DNA of 51,403 bases from Ramlibacter sp. (GTDB lineage Bacteria; Pseudomonadota; Gammaproteobacteria; Burkholderiales; Burkholderiaceae_C). Position numbers and translations under genes: made by a program. The notes beneath the pieces were generated by a model. It was not told the origin of the DNA. It searched no databases and saw only the letters and a program-made list of their open reading frames with translations. The stretch lies in NCBI RefSeq assembly GCF_028291745.1, contig NZ_JAQGNQ010000065.1, forward strand, positions 1 to 51,403. Direction: 5' to 3'. Each line of letters begins with the position of its first letter. The first letter of the stretch is position 1. Positions 9,090-18,070 of the stretch are shown here, in pieces.

Positions 9090-10841
9090 GTGACGCAGAC
9101 GACAGTGGCCACGGTGCCCCGCGAAGAGGTCCAGCAAAGATTGCTGGAGCTGCTGGCCGCGCAGAGCCGGCGCGTGCCGGTGGCCGTCGTCATCCTGCTG
9201 GTGGTGGTCGCCTTCATGGCCGCCCACCGCATGCCGCCCTGGATCCCCACCGTGTGGGCGCTCGGCGCCATCGGGGTCCTGCTGGTGCGCCGGCAGGTGC
9301 TGGGCCTGCTGCCGGCGCAGACCGACGTGAGCACCGAACGCCGCCTGCGCACCGCGGTGATCCTGAGCTGCATCAACGGCTGCACCCACGGCCTGACGCT
9401 GGCGGCCTTTCCCGTGCTGCAGGACACCGAGCGCATGTTCTTCACGCTGCTGGTGCTGGGCCTGTGCTCGGGCTCGGTCGCCACGACCGGCGGACACCGG
9501 CGCGTCTTCCTCGCGTACCTGCTGCCCGCGGCTGGCACGCTGCCGGTGTGGTGGGCCCTCAATCCGCGCGGGCCGACCGACTGGAGCGAGCTGTCGGTCG
9601 CGGTCCTGATCGCGATGTACCTGTGGCTGCTGGTGGGGCTGGCCGCAAACACCTGGCACAACTTCAGCGAGTCGGTGCAGATCCGCTTCCAGGACCGCGA
9701 GCTGACGGCACAGCTGCGCGACGCGCTGGCGCAGGCGAACCAGGCCAACCAGGCCAAGACGCGCTTCCTGGCCGCCGCCAGCCATGACCTGCGGCAGCCG
9801 CTGCACACCATCGGCCTGCTGGTGGCGGCGCTGTCGCTGCGGCCCATCGAGGGACGCGACCGCGAGGTGGTCGACCTGCTGAGTCAGGTGACGGTCGCCC
9901 TGTCGGAACAGCTCGATCAACTGCTGGATATCTCCAAGCTCGATGCCGGCGTGGTCGACCCCGATCGCAAGGTGGTGGACCTCGGCGAGATGCTGCGCAT
10001 GCACCAGGCGGAGATGCGCGCGGCCATCGAGGAGAAGGGCCTGCGCACGGTCGTCGAGGCGCCGGCGGGCGTGCGCTGCTGGACGGACCCCGCCCTGCTG
10101 CTGCGCATCCTGCGCAACCTGACCGAGAACGCGATCAAGTTCACGCCGCAGGGGCACATCGCGCTGCGCCTGCGCGTCGAGCAGGGAAGCGCCTGCGTGT
10201 CGGTGCAAGACACCGGGCGCGGCATTCCCGAGAGCGAGCTGGCGATGGTGTTCGAGGAGTTCTATCAGGTCGACAACGCGGAGCGCGATCGCACCAAGGG
10301 GCTCGGCCTCGGCCTGTCGATCGTGCGGCGGCTGTGCGCCCTGCTCGGGATCACGTTGCAGCTCGAGTCGGTGCAAGGCCAGGGCACCACGATCACGCTG
10401 TCCGTGCCGCTCGAGGCCTACGACCCGCAGGCGATCGAGCCGCCGCAGCCGGTCATCGCCCGCAACTTCACGGGGCTGTCGGTGCTGGTGATCGACGACG
10501 AGCGCTCGGTGCGCATGGGCATGCGCGTGCTGCTGGAGGAGCTGGGTTGCCGCTATGCCGAAGCGGCCTCGGTCGAAGAGGCCACGCAGCAGGCGCGGGC
10601 CAGCAAGCCCGACGTCATCCTGGCCGACCTGCGGCTGCGCAATGGCGAGACCGGCCTCGTCGCGATCGCTAGCGTGATCGCCGCCGTCGGGCCCACGCCC
10701 GCCCTCCTGATCAGCGGCGACACCGCGCCCGATCGCCTGCAGGATGCCAACCGTGCCGGCATCAAGCTGCTGCACAAGCCGGTGTCGCTGCCCGTGCTGC
10801 GGGTCGAACTGGCGCGGCTGCTCGGCGAGCGGGTCGCCTGA
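9090..10841 (+). CDS. Hybrid sensor histidine kinase, membrane-bound
   Basis: Hybrid histidine kinase, 583 aa. Residues 25-190 hold about six hydrophobic segments (for example VPVAVVILLVVVAFMAAH and LSVAVLIAMYLWLLVGLAAN) with no large periplasmic domain. The dimerisation box AASHDLRQPLHT has the phospho-acceptor H232. The ATPase domain shows NLTENAIKF (N box), DTGRGIPES (G1) and KGLGLGLSIV (G2). A C-terminal receiver has VLVIDDERSVR and phospho-acceptor D513 in ILADLRLRNG. I chose GTG at 9090 because AGAGGGAGG sits 5 nt upstream; ATG at 9030 is in frame but lacks a site. The stop overlaps the next gene's ATG by 1 nt. The signal sensed is unknown. Confidence 0.88.
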   Translation: MTQTTVATVPREEVQQRLLELLAAQSRRVPVAVVILLVVVAFMAAHRMPPWIPTVWALGAIGVLLVRRQVLGLLPAQTDVSTERRLRTAVILSCINGCTHGLTLAAFPVLQDTERMFFTLLVLGLCSGSVATTGGHRRVFLAYLLPAAGTLPVWWALNPRGPTDWSELSVAVLIAMYLWLLVGLAANTWHNFSESVQIRFQDRELTAQLRDALAQANQANQAKTRFLAAASHDLRQPLHTIGLLVAALSLRPIEGRDREVVDLLSQVTVALSEQLDQLLDISKLDAGVVDPDRKVVDLGEMLRMHQAEMRAAIEEKGLRTVVEAPAGVRCWTDPALLLRILRNLTENAIKFTPQGHIALRLRVEQGSACVSVQDTGRGIPESELAMVFEEFYQVDNAERDRTKGLGLGLSIVRRLCALLGITLQLESVQGQGTTITLSVPLEAYDPQAIEPPQPVIARNFTGLSVLVIDDERSVRMGMRVLLEELGCRYAEAASVEEATQQARASKPDVILADLRLRNGETGLVAIASVIAAVGPTPALLISGDTAPDRLQDANRAGIKLLHKPVSLPVLRVELARLLGERVA

Positions 10842-13800
10842 TGCACGCAGCGGCCAGCGGCAACGGGCCGGCCAGCCTGCGCCGGCTGTCGCAGGACTAC
10901 ACGGTGTTGCGGCGCGCCGCCGAAGGCGGTGCCGTGTGGGACGTGGTCATCGTCGGCAGCGGCTATGGCGGCGCCATGGCCGCGGCGGAACTCGCCGGGT
11001 TGCACGGCGAGAACGGCCAGCCGCTGTCGGTGTGCGTCCTCGAACGTGGCCGCGAATACGCGCCCGGCATGTTCGCCTCGAGCCTGGGCGAGCTGCCGGC
11101 GCACGTGCGCGCCCATCGCGGCACCCACGACGGCGCCATCGGCCGGCCCGAGGCCTTGCTGGACTTGCGCATCGGCGAGGACGTGACGGCCCTGGTCGCC
11201 AATGGCCTGGGTGGCGGTTCGCTGATCAATGCGGGGGTGATGGAAACCCCCGCGCCGGCCGACCGCCGCTGGCCCGAGGCGCTGCGCCGCGACCTCGACG
11301 ATGCCGACTTCGATGCCGTGCGGCAGGCGCTCGGTGGCACCGGCAACCTGCAGGCCGCGGGCTTGCGCAAGACGCAGGCGCTCGAGCGACTGGCGCAGGG
11401 CAGCGGCTTGCCCTTCCGGTACGCGGCGGTCACGGTGCAGACGGACCCGCTGGACACCAGCATGCCGATCTGCACGCTTTGCGGCGACTGCATGACGGGC
11501 TGCAACGTCGGCGCCAAGAAATCGCTCGACACCACCCTGCTGGCGCGCGCGTGGGCCCAGGGGGCGCAGGTCTACACCGGTTGCAGCGTGCTGCGCGTCG
11601 AGCGCGCTTGCGACACCGACTCCTGGCTGGTGGAGACCGTCTACACCGATGGCTCCCTGCGCAAGCGGCACGCGCCCATGCCGCTGCGGGCGCGCAAGGT
11701 GATCCTGGCTGCGGGCACGCTGGGCAGCACGGAGATCCTGCTGCGATCGCGCTCGCCACAATTGCGGTTGTCCACGCGGCTGGGCGAGCGCTTTTCCTGC
11801 AACGGCGACAACCTCGTGGCGCTGCATGCGGGGCCACGCGCGGTCCACTGCAGCGACGAGGAGTTCCGCCCGTTCGGCGAACGCCGCGTCGGCCCCACCA
11901 TCACCGGAATCGTCGAACTCGATGGCGCGCTGGTGGAGGAGTTCGCGGTGCCGGCATCGTTGAAGCGCCTGTTCGACGAGATGGTGACCAGCGCCCACCT
12001 GCTGCAGGGCCTCACGACCTGGCCCGTGCGGCCCTGGGCCAAGCGCGGCCGCGACAGCATGGCCGTGGACCCGGACGCGATGGAGAACACGCTGCTCGTG
12101 GGCCTGATAGGCCATGACGAATCCGCCGGCCGCATCGTGCTGAACCCCGTGACCAGCGGCGCCGACGACCAGCACGCCGAGGGCCGCGTGCACGTGGAGT
12201 GGCCGGACGTGCGCGCCTCGCCGCTGATGGACCATGCCTGGCGGCAGGCCGACGCCGCCTTCCGGCGCGGTGGCGAAGGCGCCTCCGTGCTGCCCAATCC
12301 CGTATGGCGGCCGGTGCCCGCCAGCCTCGATCCGCTGCTGCAAGGCAAAGGCGGGCCCGTGCTGACGGTGCATCCGCTCGGTGGCTGCGCGATGGCGGAG
12401 AGCGCCGACGAGGGGGTGGTGAACCACCTGGGCGAAGTGTTCGATCCGCAAGGCGGCGGGGTGCACGAAGGGCTCGTGGTACTCGATGGGTCCATCCTGC
12501 CGGGGTCGCTGGGCGTCAATCCGGCATTGACCATCGCGACGATCGCCCGCCGCTCGGCGCGCCGGCTGGCGGCGCAATGGGGGTGGCAGCGTCCGGCAAC
12601 GGTTTCGCTGCGGGCAGTGCCGCCGCGTCCGATGTTCCGCGCGCCGGCCGACTGCACGCCGCGCCGGCCCGTACGCACCGAGGCGGAGATCGTCGAACGC
12701 CTGGCGGGCCCGGCCGGCCCCTGGTGGGTCGAGATGACGGTGTGCTACGAGCCCGTGGCGATTGCGGACCTCACCGCCAGCAGCACGCGTGAACTGCGGG
12801 TCGATCCCGCGCGCTCCTTCCTGCGCGTGTACGCCGGCGGACCGGCTGCGCATTGCGAGCTGATGACACTGCGCGAGAGCGAGCGTGACCAGCGTGCCTT
12901 GCACATCGCGCCGCTGGCTGGCCGGATGACGCTGATCGAGCCCGGCGCCGGCATCACCGCCATCAGCCACGCGGTGCGCGCCGGCACCGCCTGGCTCGTC
13001 AATCGCGGCACGCGCGAGCTGTGGGATCGCCTGATCGGCACCAGCAAGGCCAGCGCCCTGTCGGCCGCCAACTTCGCGGCCTCGGCCGCGCGGGCCGGCG
13101 AGATGCGGGTGTTCGACTACGCCCTCGAGGTCGGCGCGCCGGTCAAGCACGCGCATGCGTTCCTCGCCCGCCGCCTGCCCTCCGGCTTGCGGCTGGCGGG
13201 CAGCAAGCGACTGACCTACGGCCGCCGCAGCAATCCGTGGCGCCAGCTCACCGAGCTGCAGCTGGAAGGCTTTCCGGACAGCCCCGGCACGGCCACGCTC
13301 AAGCTCGATGGCCGCTTCCTCGCGCGCCAGGGCGTGCCGCTGCTGCGCATCACGAAACAGGAGAACCACGTGGTCGCGCTGGCGGAGTTCGCCTCCCTGG
13401 CGATGTGCTGGGCGAGGACCATGGTGAGCGTGCATGCCTGGTCGTTCCGCGCGCCGGACACCGCGCACCCGCGCGATTCGCACTTGCGGCCGCTGCCCAT
13501 GGAGGGCGTGCCGCCGCCGCAGCAGCACCTGATCGTCGTCGAAGTGCGGCCCCCCGCCGCGCCCGTGCAGGTGCTCCTGACCCACTACCCCAACCCGGGC
13601 CGGCGTCCGATTGCCCTGGTGCACGGCTACAGCGCGAGCGGCACCACCTTCACGCACCATGCGATCCCGCAGCCGCTGGCGCGCTACCTCTGGCAGCGCG
13701 GGCACGACGTCTGGGTGCTGGACCTGCGCACGAGCGCCGGCATGGCCACGGCGACCCTGCCCTGGCGTTTCGAGGACGCCGCCTTCGTCGACCTGCCGGC

Positions 13801-14656
13801 GGCGATCTCCTTCATCCGCGAACGCACCGGCCAGACCGTGGACGTGTTCGCCCACTGCATCGGGGCCGTGATGCTCAGCATGGCCTTGCTGGGGGACGCC
13901 GAGATGGTCTCGCGCTGGTACGGCGCCGACCTGGCCGACGGCTGGAACCGGTGGCCGCGCTGGGACGCCGAGCGCAATGCGCTAGCTGCGAACCTGGGGC
14001 GCATCGTGCTGTCGCAGAAGGGGCCCGTGCTGGTCTACAGCGACGGCAACGTGCTGCGTGCCTATTTCATGCGCCTGCTGCGGCGGGTGGCGCTGCCGGA
14101 CAACTACCAGTTCCACATTCCCGCGGACCAGAACGCGGTGGCGGCATTGATGGATCGACTGCTCAGCACGCTGCCGTACCCGGAGATGGAGTTCCTGCGC
14201 GAGAACCCGCTGCTGCCCCCGTGGCGCCGCGCGCAATGGGCCGGCTTTCGCCATCGGATGGATGCGCTGTATGCACGCGACTTCAGCCTGGAACACATCA
14301 CGCCAACGACGCTGGGCGCGATCGCGGACCTGTTCGGACCGCTCAATCTCGACACCGTGGCCCAGGCGATCCACTTCGCGCGGCTGAACACCATCACCGA
14401 CCGCGCCGGTGCGCCCTTCGACACCAGCGGTGCGCGCCTGCGCGCGCGCTGGCCACGTGGCGGCACGCTCGCGATCCATGGGGCCGAGAACGGATTGGTC
14501 GACGTGCACACGGTGCACCTGCTCAGGCAGCAGATGGACTTTGCCGGCGTGCCGTTCCGCGAGTGCGTGATCCCGGGCTACGGCCACCAGGACTGCCTGA
14601 TCGGCCGGCATGCGGCGCGCGACGTGTTCCCGCACGTGAGCGCCTTCCTCCAATGA
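10841..14656 (+). CDS. GMC oxidoreductase fused to an alpha/beta hydrolase
   Basis: Large two-enzyme fusion, 1271 aa. Residues 1-580 form a cholesterol-oxidase-like GMC flavoprotein: FAD motif VVIVGSGYGGAMAAAE near residue 35, GLGGGSLINAG, a cysteine cluster C211-C214-C217-C221 (CTLCGDCMTGC), HPLGGCAMAES near 510 and GVNPALTIATIA near 557. Residues 600-900 are not assigned. Residues 915-1271 form an alpha/beta hydrolase: LVHGYSASGTTF, a nucleophile elbow FAHCIGAVM in which Cys1006 replaces the usual Ser, and a C-terminal YGHQDC histidine. The substrate is unknown; a sterol, lipid or long alcohol is plausible for this GMC branch. No signal peptide is evident. The ATG at 10841 overlaps the kinase stop by 1 nt, and the end overlaps the phosphatase gene by 4 nt. 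Confidence 0.85.
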   Translation: MHAAASGNGPASLRRLSQDYTVLRRAAEGGAVWDVVIVGSGYGGAMAAAELAGLHGENGQPLSVCVLERGREYAPGMFASSLGELPAHVRAHRGTHDGAIGRPEALLDLRIGEDVTALVANGLGGGSLINAGVMETPAPADRRWPEALRRDLDDADFDAVRQALGGTGNLQAAGLRKTQALERLAQGSGLPFRYAAVTVQTDPLDTSMPICTLCGDCMTGCNVGAKKSLDTTLLARAWAQGAQVYTGCSVLRVERACDTDSWLVETVYTDGSLRKRHAPMPLRARKVILAAGTLGSTEILLRSRSPQLRLSTRLGERFSCNGDNLVALHAGPRAVHCSDEEFRPFGERRVGPTITGIVELDGALVEEFAVPASLKRLFDEMVTSAHLLQGLTTWPVRPWAKRGRDSMAVDPDAMENTLLVGLIGHDESAGRIVLNPVTSGADDQHAEGRVHVEWPDVRASPLMDHAWRQADAAFRRGGEGASVLPNPVWRPVPASLDPLLQGKGGPVLTVHPLGGCAMAESADEGVVNHLGEVFDPQGGGVHEGLVVLDGSILPGSLGVNPALTIATIARRSARRLAAQWGWQRPATVSLRAVPPRPMFRAPADCTPRRPVRTEAEIVERLAGPAGPWWVEMTVCYEPVAIADLTASSTRELRVDPARSFLRVYAGGPAAHCELMTLRESERDQRALHIAPLAGRMTLIEPGAGITAISHAVRAGTAWLVNRGTRELWDRLIGTSKASALSAANFAASAARAGEMRVFDYALEVGAPVKHAHAFLARRLPSGLRLAGSKRLTYGRRSNPWRQLTELQLEGFPDSPGTATLKLDGRFLARQGVPLLRITKQENHVVALAEFASLAMCWARTMVSVHAWSFRAPDTAHPRDSHLRPLPMEGVPPPQQHLIVVEVRPPAAPVQVLLTHYPNPGRRPIALVHGYSASGTTFTHHAIPQPLARYLWQRGHDVWVLDLRTSAGMATATLPWRFEDAAFVDLPAAISFIRERTGQTVDVFAHCIGAVMLSMALLGDAEMVSRWYGADLADGWNRWPRWDAERNALAANLGRIVLSQKGPVLVYSDGNVLRAYFMRLLRRVALPDNYQFHIPADQNAVAALMDRLLSTLPYPEMEFLRENPLLPPWRRAQWAGFRHRMDALYARDFSLEHITPTTLGAIADLFGPLNLDTVAQAIHFARLNTITDRAGAPFDTSGARLRARWPRGGTLAIHGAENGLVDVHTVHLLRQQMDFAGVPFRECVIPGYGHQDCLIGRHAARDVFPHVSAFLQ

Positions 14657-16158
14657 GCAGGCCGGTCCTGTGGAAGCTGCCTTCGGTGACGCTCAAGCGC
14701 GTTGCGGGCGGCTGGCACGTCAAGTCGGAGCGCGGCTGGGGCGCGGCGCTGGCGCTGTTCGCACCGCTGCGCCGGCTCGGCGCCGAATGGGAGCTGGCCC
14801 TGCCCGAAGCGGGCACGTTCGACCTGACTCCGATCGACGACGACCACTGGCGCCCGGTGCCGCTGCCGGCCGCCCCCGCCGCTTCGCACTACCTCTGCCT
14901 GCTGCGCTACGACCAGCCGCTGGAGCGGCCTGAGCGCAGCGTCGCGCGCTATCGCTTCCTGCCGCCGCGCCACGTGCCGGTGCGCGCCGAGGCGGCGCAC
15001 GCACAGGGCACCTGCGTGCATGGACATGAACTGCGCGCCGTGCTGGCGCAGGTGCGCGCGGATGTCGGCGAGCGATTTGCGAATTACGTGGTGACGGCTC
15101 CAGCGGCACCGACCCACGAGGGCGGCTTGCCCGACACCCTCTCCTTCGCCTTCGCAAGCTGCCAGTACCCCGCCGGCATGCTCGATCGCACGATCGCGCA
15201 TGCGTCCTGGCGCGCGTTGGCCGCGCACGTGGCAGACAACCCGCAGCAGAGTCCCGAGCGCATCCTGCTGGTCGGGGACCAGGTGTACGTGGACGCCACC
15301 TACGGCCTGCTCGATCCGCTGCGGCCCGACGACAGCTTCCGGCTCGCGTACGAGGAGTTCGCCGACCGCGAAACCGGGCCGTTCGCGGAGTTGCCCCAGG
15401 ACCTGATCGATCGCATGCGGCTGATGCCCGACGACCACGAGATCATCGACAACTGGGAGCCGGCCCCCGGCCGCGACAGCCGCTTCGAGCTGGCGATGGA
15501 TGCCTTCTGGCAGTACCAGCGCCTGGGCGATCGCCGTCGCAGCGCGGTGCAGTTGCGCGACCACGGCCGCGGCTGGCGCCTCTTCATGGCGGACAGCCGC
15601 ACGCAACGCGATCGTCGGGACAGCAGCAATGTCGCAAGCGCCACGATCCTGGGCGAGCGGCAGGCACGCCAGCTGGAACGCTGGCTGCGCTGCCTGCCGC
15701 CGCATGAACTGAAGATCGTCACGTCGGCGGCGATGCTGCTGCCGCGGACTCGTATCGACCTGGACGAGCCGCTCTACCTGGACAACTGGCAGGGCTATCC
15801 CGCTTCGCTGCACCGGCTGCTCGCTTTCCTGTGCGAACACGAAGCCGCCAACGTGGTGTTCCTCTCGGGCGACGCGCATCTCGCGTGCAGCGCGCAGATC
15901 ACGGTGACGAGCGACCGCGGCCGCAGCGTGCGCTTCCAGTCGCACCACGCGCCGGCGCTGTATGCGCCTTATCCCTTTGCCAACGAGTCGCGCTGGAACC
16001 TGCTGCTGCAGGACGCCTTCACCTTCACGCATGCCGGCCGCGGCTACCGTTGCGCGGTCGACGCCGAGATCCTGGCGGATGGCGGCAACGGCTGCGGCTG
16101 GCTGGATGCCACCCGCAGCGGCGCGCACTGGCGCACGCAAGCGCGCGTGATCGCCTAG
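14653..16158 (+). CDS. PhoD-like metallophosphatase
   Basis: PhoD-family (alkaline phosphatase D-like) metallo-phosphoesterase, 501 aa. The metal-ligand motifs appear in order: FASCQYPAG, LLVGDQVYVDAT, MPDDHEIIDNWEP and LSGDAHLACSA. An N-terminal region of about 160 residues precedes the catalytic core. There is no Tat or Sec signal, whereas classical PhoD is exported, so this one probably acts in the cytoplasm or at the membrane face. The ATG at 14653 overlaps the stop of the GMC/hydrolase gene (ATGA), so it is translationally coupled. The adjacent lipid-type oxidoreductase and hydrolase suggest an organic phosphodiester or phospholipid-derived substrate, but that is inference. It ends 2 nt from the convergent response regulator gene. 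Confidence 0.85.
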   Translation: MSRPVLWKLPSVTLKRVAGGWHVKSERGWGAALALFAPLRRLGAEWELALPEAGTFDLTPIDDDHWRPVPLPAAPAASHYLCLLRYDQPLERPERSVARYRFLPPRHVPVRAEAAHAQGTCVHGHELRAVLAQVRADVGERFANYVVTAPAAPTHEGGLPDTLSFAFASCQYPAGMLDRTIAHASWRALAAHVADNPQQSPERILLVGDQVYVDATYGLLDPLRPDDSFRLAYEEFADRETGPFAELPQDLIDRMRLMPDDHEIIDNWEPAPGRDSRFELAMDAFWQYQRLGDRRRSAVQLRDHGRGWRLFMADSRTQRDRRDSSNVASATILGERQARQLERWLRCLPPHELKIVTSAAMLLPRTRIDLDEPLYLDNWQGYPASLHRLLAFLCEHEAANVVFLSGDAHLACSAQITVTSDRGRSVRFQSHHAPALYAPYPFANESRWNLLLQDAFTFTHAGRGYRCAVDAEILADGGNGCGWLDATRSGAHWRTQARVIA

Positions 16159-16160
16159 GT

Positions 16161-16781
16161 TTAGGAAATGCGCACGCCCTGTTCCGCGGCCATGTAGACG
16201 GCCTCCGTGCGGTTGCGCGTGCCGAGTTCCTGGTAGATCGCGCGCAGGTGGGTCTTGACGGTGCCGTCGCTGATCCCGAGCTCGCGCGCGATCAGCTTGT
16301 TGGAGTTGCCGCGCAAGGCGGCACGCAGCACGTCGGCCTGGCGTTCGGTGAGCTGCGGGAAGGCATCGCGCACGTCCCGCGTGTGGATCGGGGCGATGCC
16401 GCCGATAGGCAGGTACACGCCGCCGTCGGCGATCGTCCTGACGGCCGTCATCAGTTGCGCGGGCGGCGAGTCCTTGGGGATGAAGCCGGCGGCGCCGCCA
16501 TCGACGGCCGATCGCACCAGCTGCGCGTCGCGGTCGCCCGAGAGCACCACCACCCGGGTGAGCGGCGCCGCTTCGCGCAGCGCCTCCAGCGCGCGAGCGC
16601 CTTCGAGGCCGTCCATGTGCCAGTCCATCAGGATCAGGTCGAACATCGCGCCGCGGGTGGCGGCCAGCGCCTCCTCGGCGGAGCCGGTGAGGGTCACCTC
16701 CATCGAGGCGTCGAGCTTTTCCAGCAGCAGCCGCAATCCCTCGCGGAAGAGGGAATGGTCGTCGCAGACGAGGACTCGCAT
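16161..16781 (-). CDS. NarL/LuxR-type response regulator
   Basis: Response regulator, 206 aa. The receiver domain (MRVLVCDDHSLFREGL) has phospho-acceptor D53 in LILMDWHMDG and the conserved K in GFIPKDSP. The C-terminal LuxR-type helix-turn-helix reads LTERQADVLRAALRG, then NKLIARELGISDGTVKTHLR. I chose the ATG at 16781 because it follows an excellent AAGGAGG site at 5 nt and gives the standard start; upstream codons are open but non-coding. It converges with the kinase/GMC/PhoD operon, 2 nt from its end, and is a likely output partner for one of the two local hybrid kinases. Confidence 0.92.
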   Translation of the reverse strand: MRVLVCDDHSLFREGLRLLLEKLDASMEVTLTGSAEEALAATRGAMFDLILMDWHMDGLEGARALEALREAAPLTRVVVLSGDRDAQLVRSAVDGGAAGFIPKDSPPAQLMTAVRTIADGGVYLPIGGIAPIHTRDVRDAFPQLTERQADVLRAALRGNSNKLIARELGISDGTVKTHLRAIYQELGTRNRTEAVYMAAEQGVRIS

Positions 16782-16830
16782 CTCGGCCTCCTTATCGCAC
16801 TGGATGGCCAAGGATAGCGGCAGACGGCCC

Positions 16831-17985
16831 TCAGGTCTGTACCAATCGCTTGGCCTTGGAGATCGACATCAGGATGCCCAGCCCCATCCCCAGGGTCACC
16901 ATCGCCGTGCCCCCGTAGCTGATGAAGGGCAGCGGCACCCCCACCACCGGCAGGATGCCGCTCACCATGCCCATGTTCACGAAGGCATAGGTGAAGAAGA
17001 TCATGGTCACGGCCCCCGCCAGCAGGCGCGAGAACAGCGACGGCGCCTCCAGGGCGATGGCCAGGCCGCGCAGCACCAGGAACAGGAAGCTGCAGATCAG
17101 AAACAGGTTCCCGAGCAGCCCGAACTCCTCGGAGTAGGCCGCGAAGATGAAGTCGGTGGTGCGCTCGGGGATGAACTCCAGGTGGGTCTGCGTGCCCTGC
17201 ATGAAGCCCTTGCCGAACACCCCGCCCGAGCCGATGGCGATCATTCCCTGGATGATGTGGAAGCCCTTGCCCAGCGGGTCCTTGCTGGGATCGAGCAAGG
17301 TGCAGATGCGCTGCTGCTGGTAGTCGTGCAGGATCGGCCAGCGGAAGCCGTCGGCGCACAGCATGCCCTCGAAGGCGACGACCAGGCCGACGGCGATCAG
17401 CCCCAGCACCAGGGGTGGGACGATCAACTTCCACGACAATCCTGCAAAGAAGATCACGGCAAGGCCCGCCGCCAGCACCAGCAGGGCGGTGCCGAGGTCA
17501 GGCTGCTTGACGATCAGCCCGACCGGAAGCGCCAGCAGCAGCACGGCGACGATGAAGTCCAGGGGACGCAACTGGCCCTCGCGCTTCTGGAACCACCAGG
17601 CCAGCATCAACGGCATCGCGATCTTGAGGATCTCGCTCGGCTGGATCACCACCCCCACGTTCAACCAGCGCTTGGCGCCCTTCTTCGTGATACCGAAAAC
17701 CGCGACGGCCACCAGCAATCCCACGCCGACCACGTACAGTGGCACGGCCAGGCTCATGAGGCGTTGCGGCGGAATCTGCGCCACCACGAACATGATGGTC
17801 CCGGCCAGCAGCATGTTGCGGCCGTGGTCGTAGAAGCGCGCCCCGTGGTCGTAGCCGGAGCTGTACATGGTCAACAAGCCGGCGCAGGCCAGCAGGAACA
17901 CGGCAAAGGCAAGGGGTCCGTCGAAACCCTGGAGCAGCGGGATGGCCCGCTGGAGCAGCGACGGTCGATCGAAAACAGCAGCCAT
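16831..17985 (-). CDS. rodA: Rod-shape SEDS glycosyltransferase RodA
   Basis: RodA, 384 aa, the SEDS-family peptidoglycan glycosyltransferase that works with PBP2 in lateral wall growth. It has about ten membrane segments and the signature blocks FGITKKGAKRWLNVGVVIQPSE, split here as FGITKKGAKRWLN and GVVIQPSEILK, then IVKQPDLGTALL, and the loop with FIPERTTDFIFAAYSEEFG. The C-terminal GVPLPFISYGGT is intact. It is distinct from FtsW at 34516, which lies in the dcw cluster. The ATG at 17985 has GATAAT 5 nt upstream. Its usual partners mreBCD and mrdA are absent from the window; it is flanked by regulator genes instead. Confidence 0.95.
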   Translation of the reverse strand: MAAVFDRPSLLQRAIPLLQGFDGPLAFAVFLLACAGLLTMYSSGYDHGARFYDHGRNMLLAGTIMFVVAQIPPQRLMSLAVPLYVVGVGLLVAVAVFGITKKGAKRWLNVGVVIQPSEILKIAMPLMLAWWFQKREGQLRPLDFIVAVLLLALPVGLIVKQPDLGTALLVLAAGLAVIFFAGLSWKLIVPPLVLGLIAVGLVVAFEGMLCADGFRWPILHDYQQQRICTLLDPSKDPLGKGFHIIQGMIAIGSGGVFGKGFMQGTQTHLEFIPERTTDFIFAAYSEEFGLLGNLFLICSFLFLVLRGLAIALEAPSLFSRLLAGAVTMIFFTYAFVNMGMVSGILPVVGVPLPFISYGGTAMVTLGMGLGILMSISKAKRLVQT

Positions 17986-17990
17986 CCGGA

Positions 17991-17996
17991 ATTATC
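17991..17996 (-). promoter_or_regulatory. -10-like GATAAT 5 nt before rodA
   Basis: GATAAT (minus strand) ends 5 nt before the rodA ATG and there is no Shine-Dalgarno. It suggests a leaderless or nearly leaderless rodA transcript. No clear -35 is seen. Confidence 0.4.
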
Positions 17997-18020
17997 GCCC
18001 GCCCCTCATCCGAATGGCCG

Positions 18021-18048
18021 TTGGCAGCGCCAACTCTCTTGCTAACAT
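18021..18048 (+). promoter_or_regulatory. Sigma70-like promoter for the response regulator at 18071
   Basis: TTGGCA (18021-18026) and TAACAT (18043-18048) are 16 nt apart, placing the start about 16 nt before the ATG at 18071. The -35 overlaps the inverted repeat TTGGC-AGC-GCCAA (18021-18033), a possible operator also positioned to affect the divergent rodA. Confidence 0.5.
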
Positions 18049-18070
18049 TCGGTAACCTTCTGCCCCAGCC

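Noticed and set aside
10553..13855. 1100-codon minus-strand frame opposite the GMC fusion
   Set aside because: Arg/His/Gly-rich antisense shadow; the plus strand carries FAD and GMC motifs.
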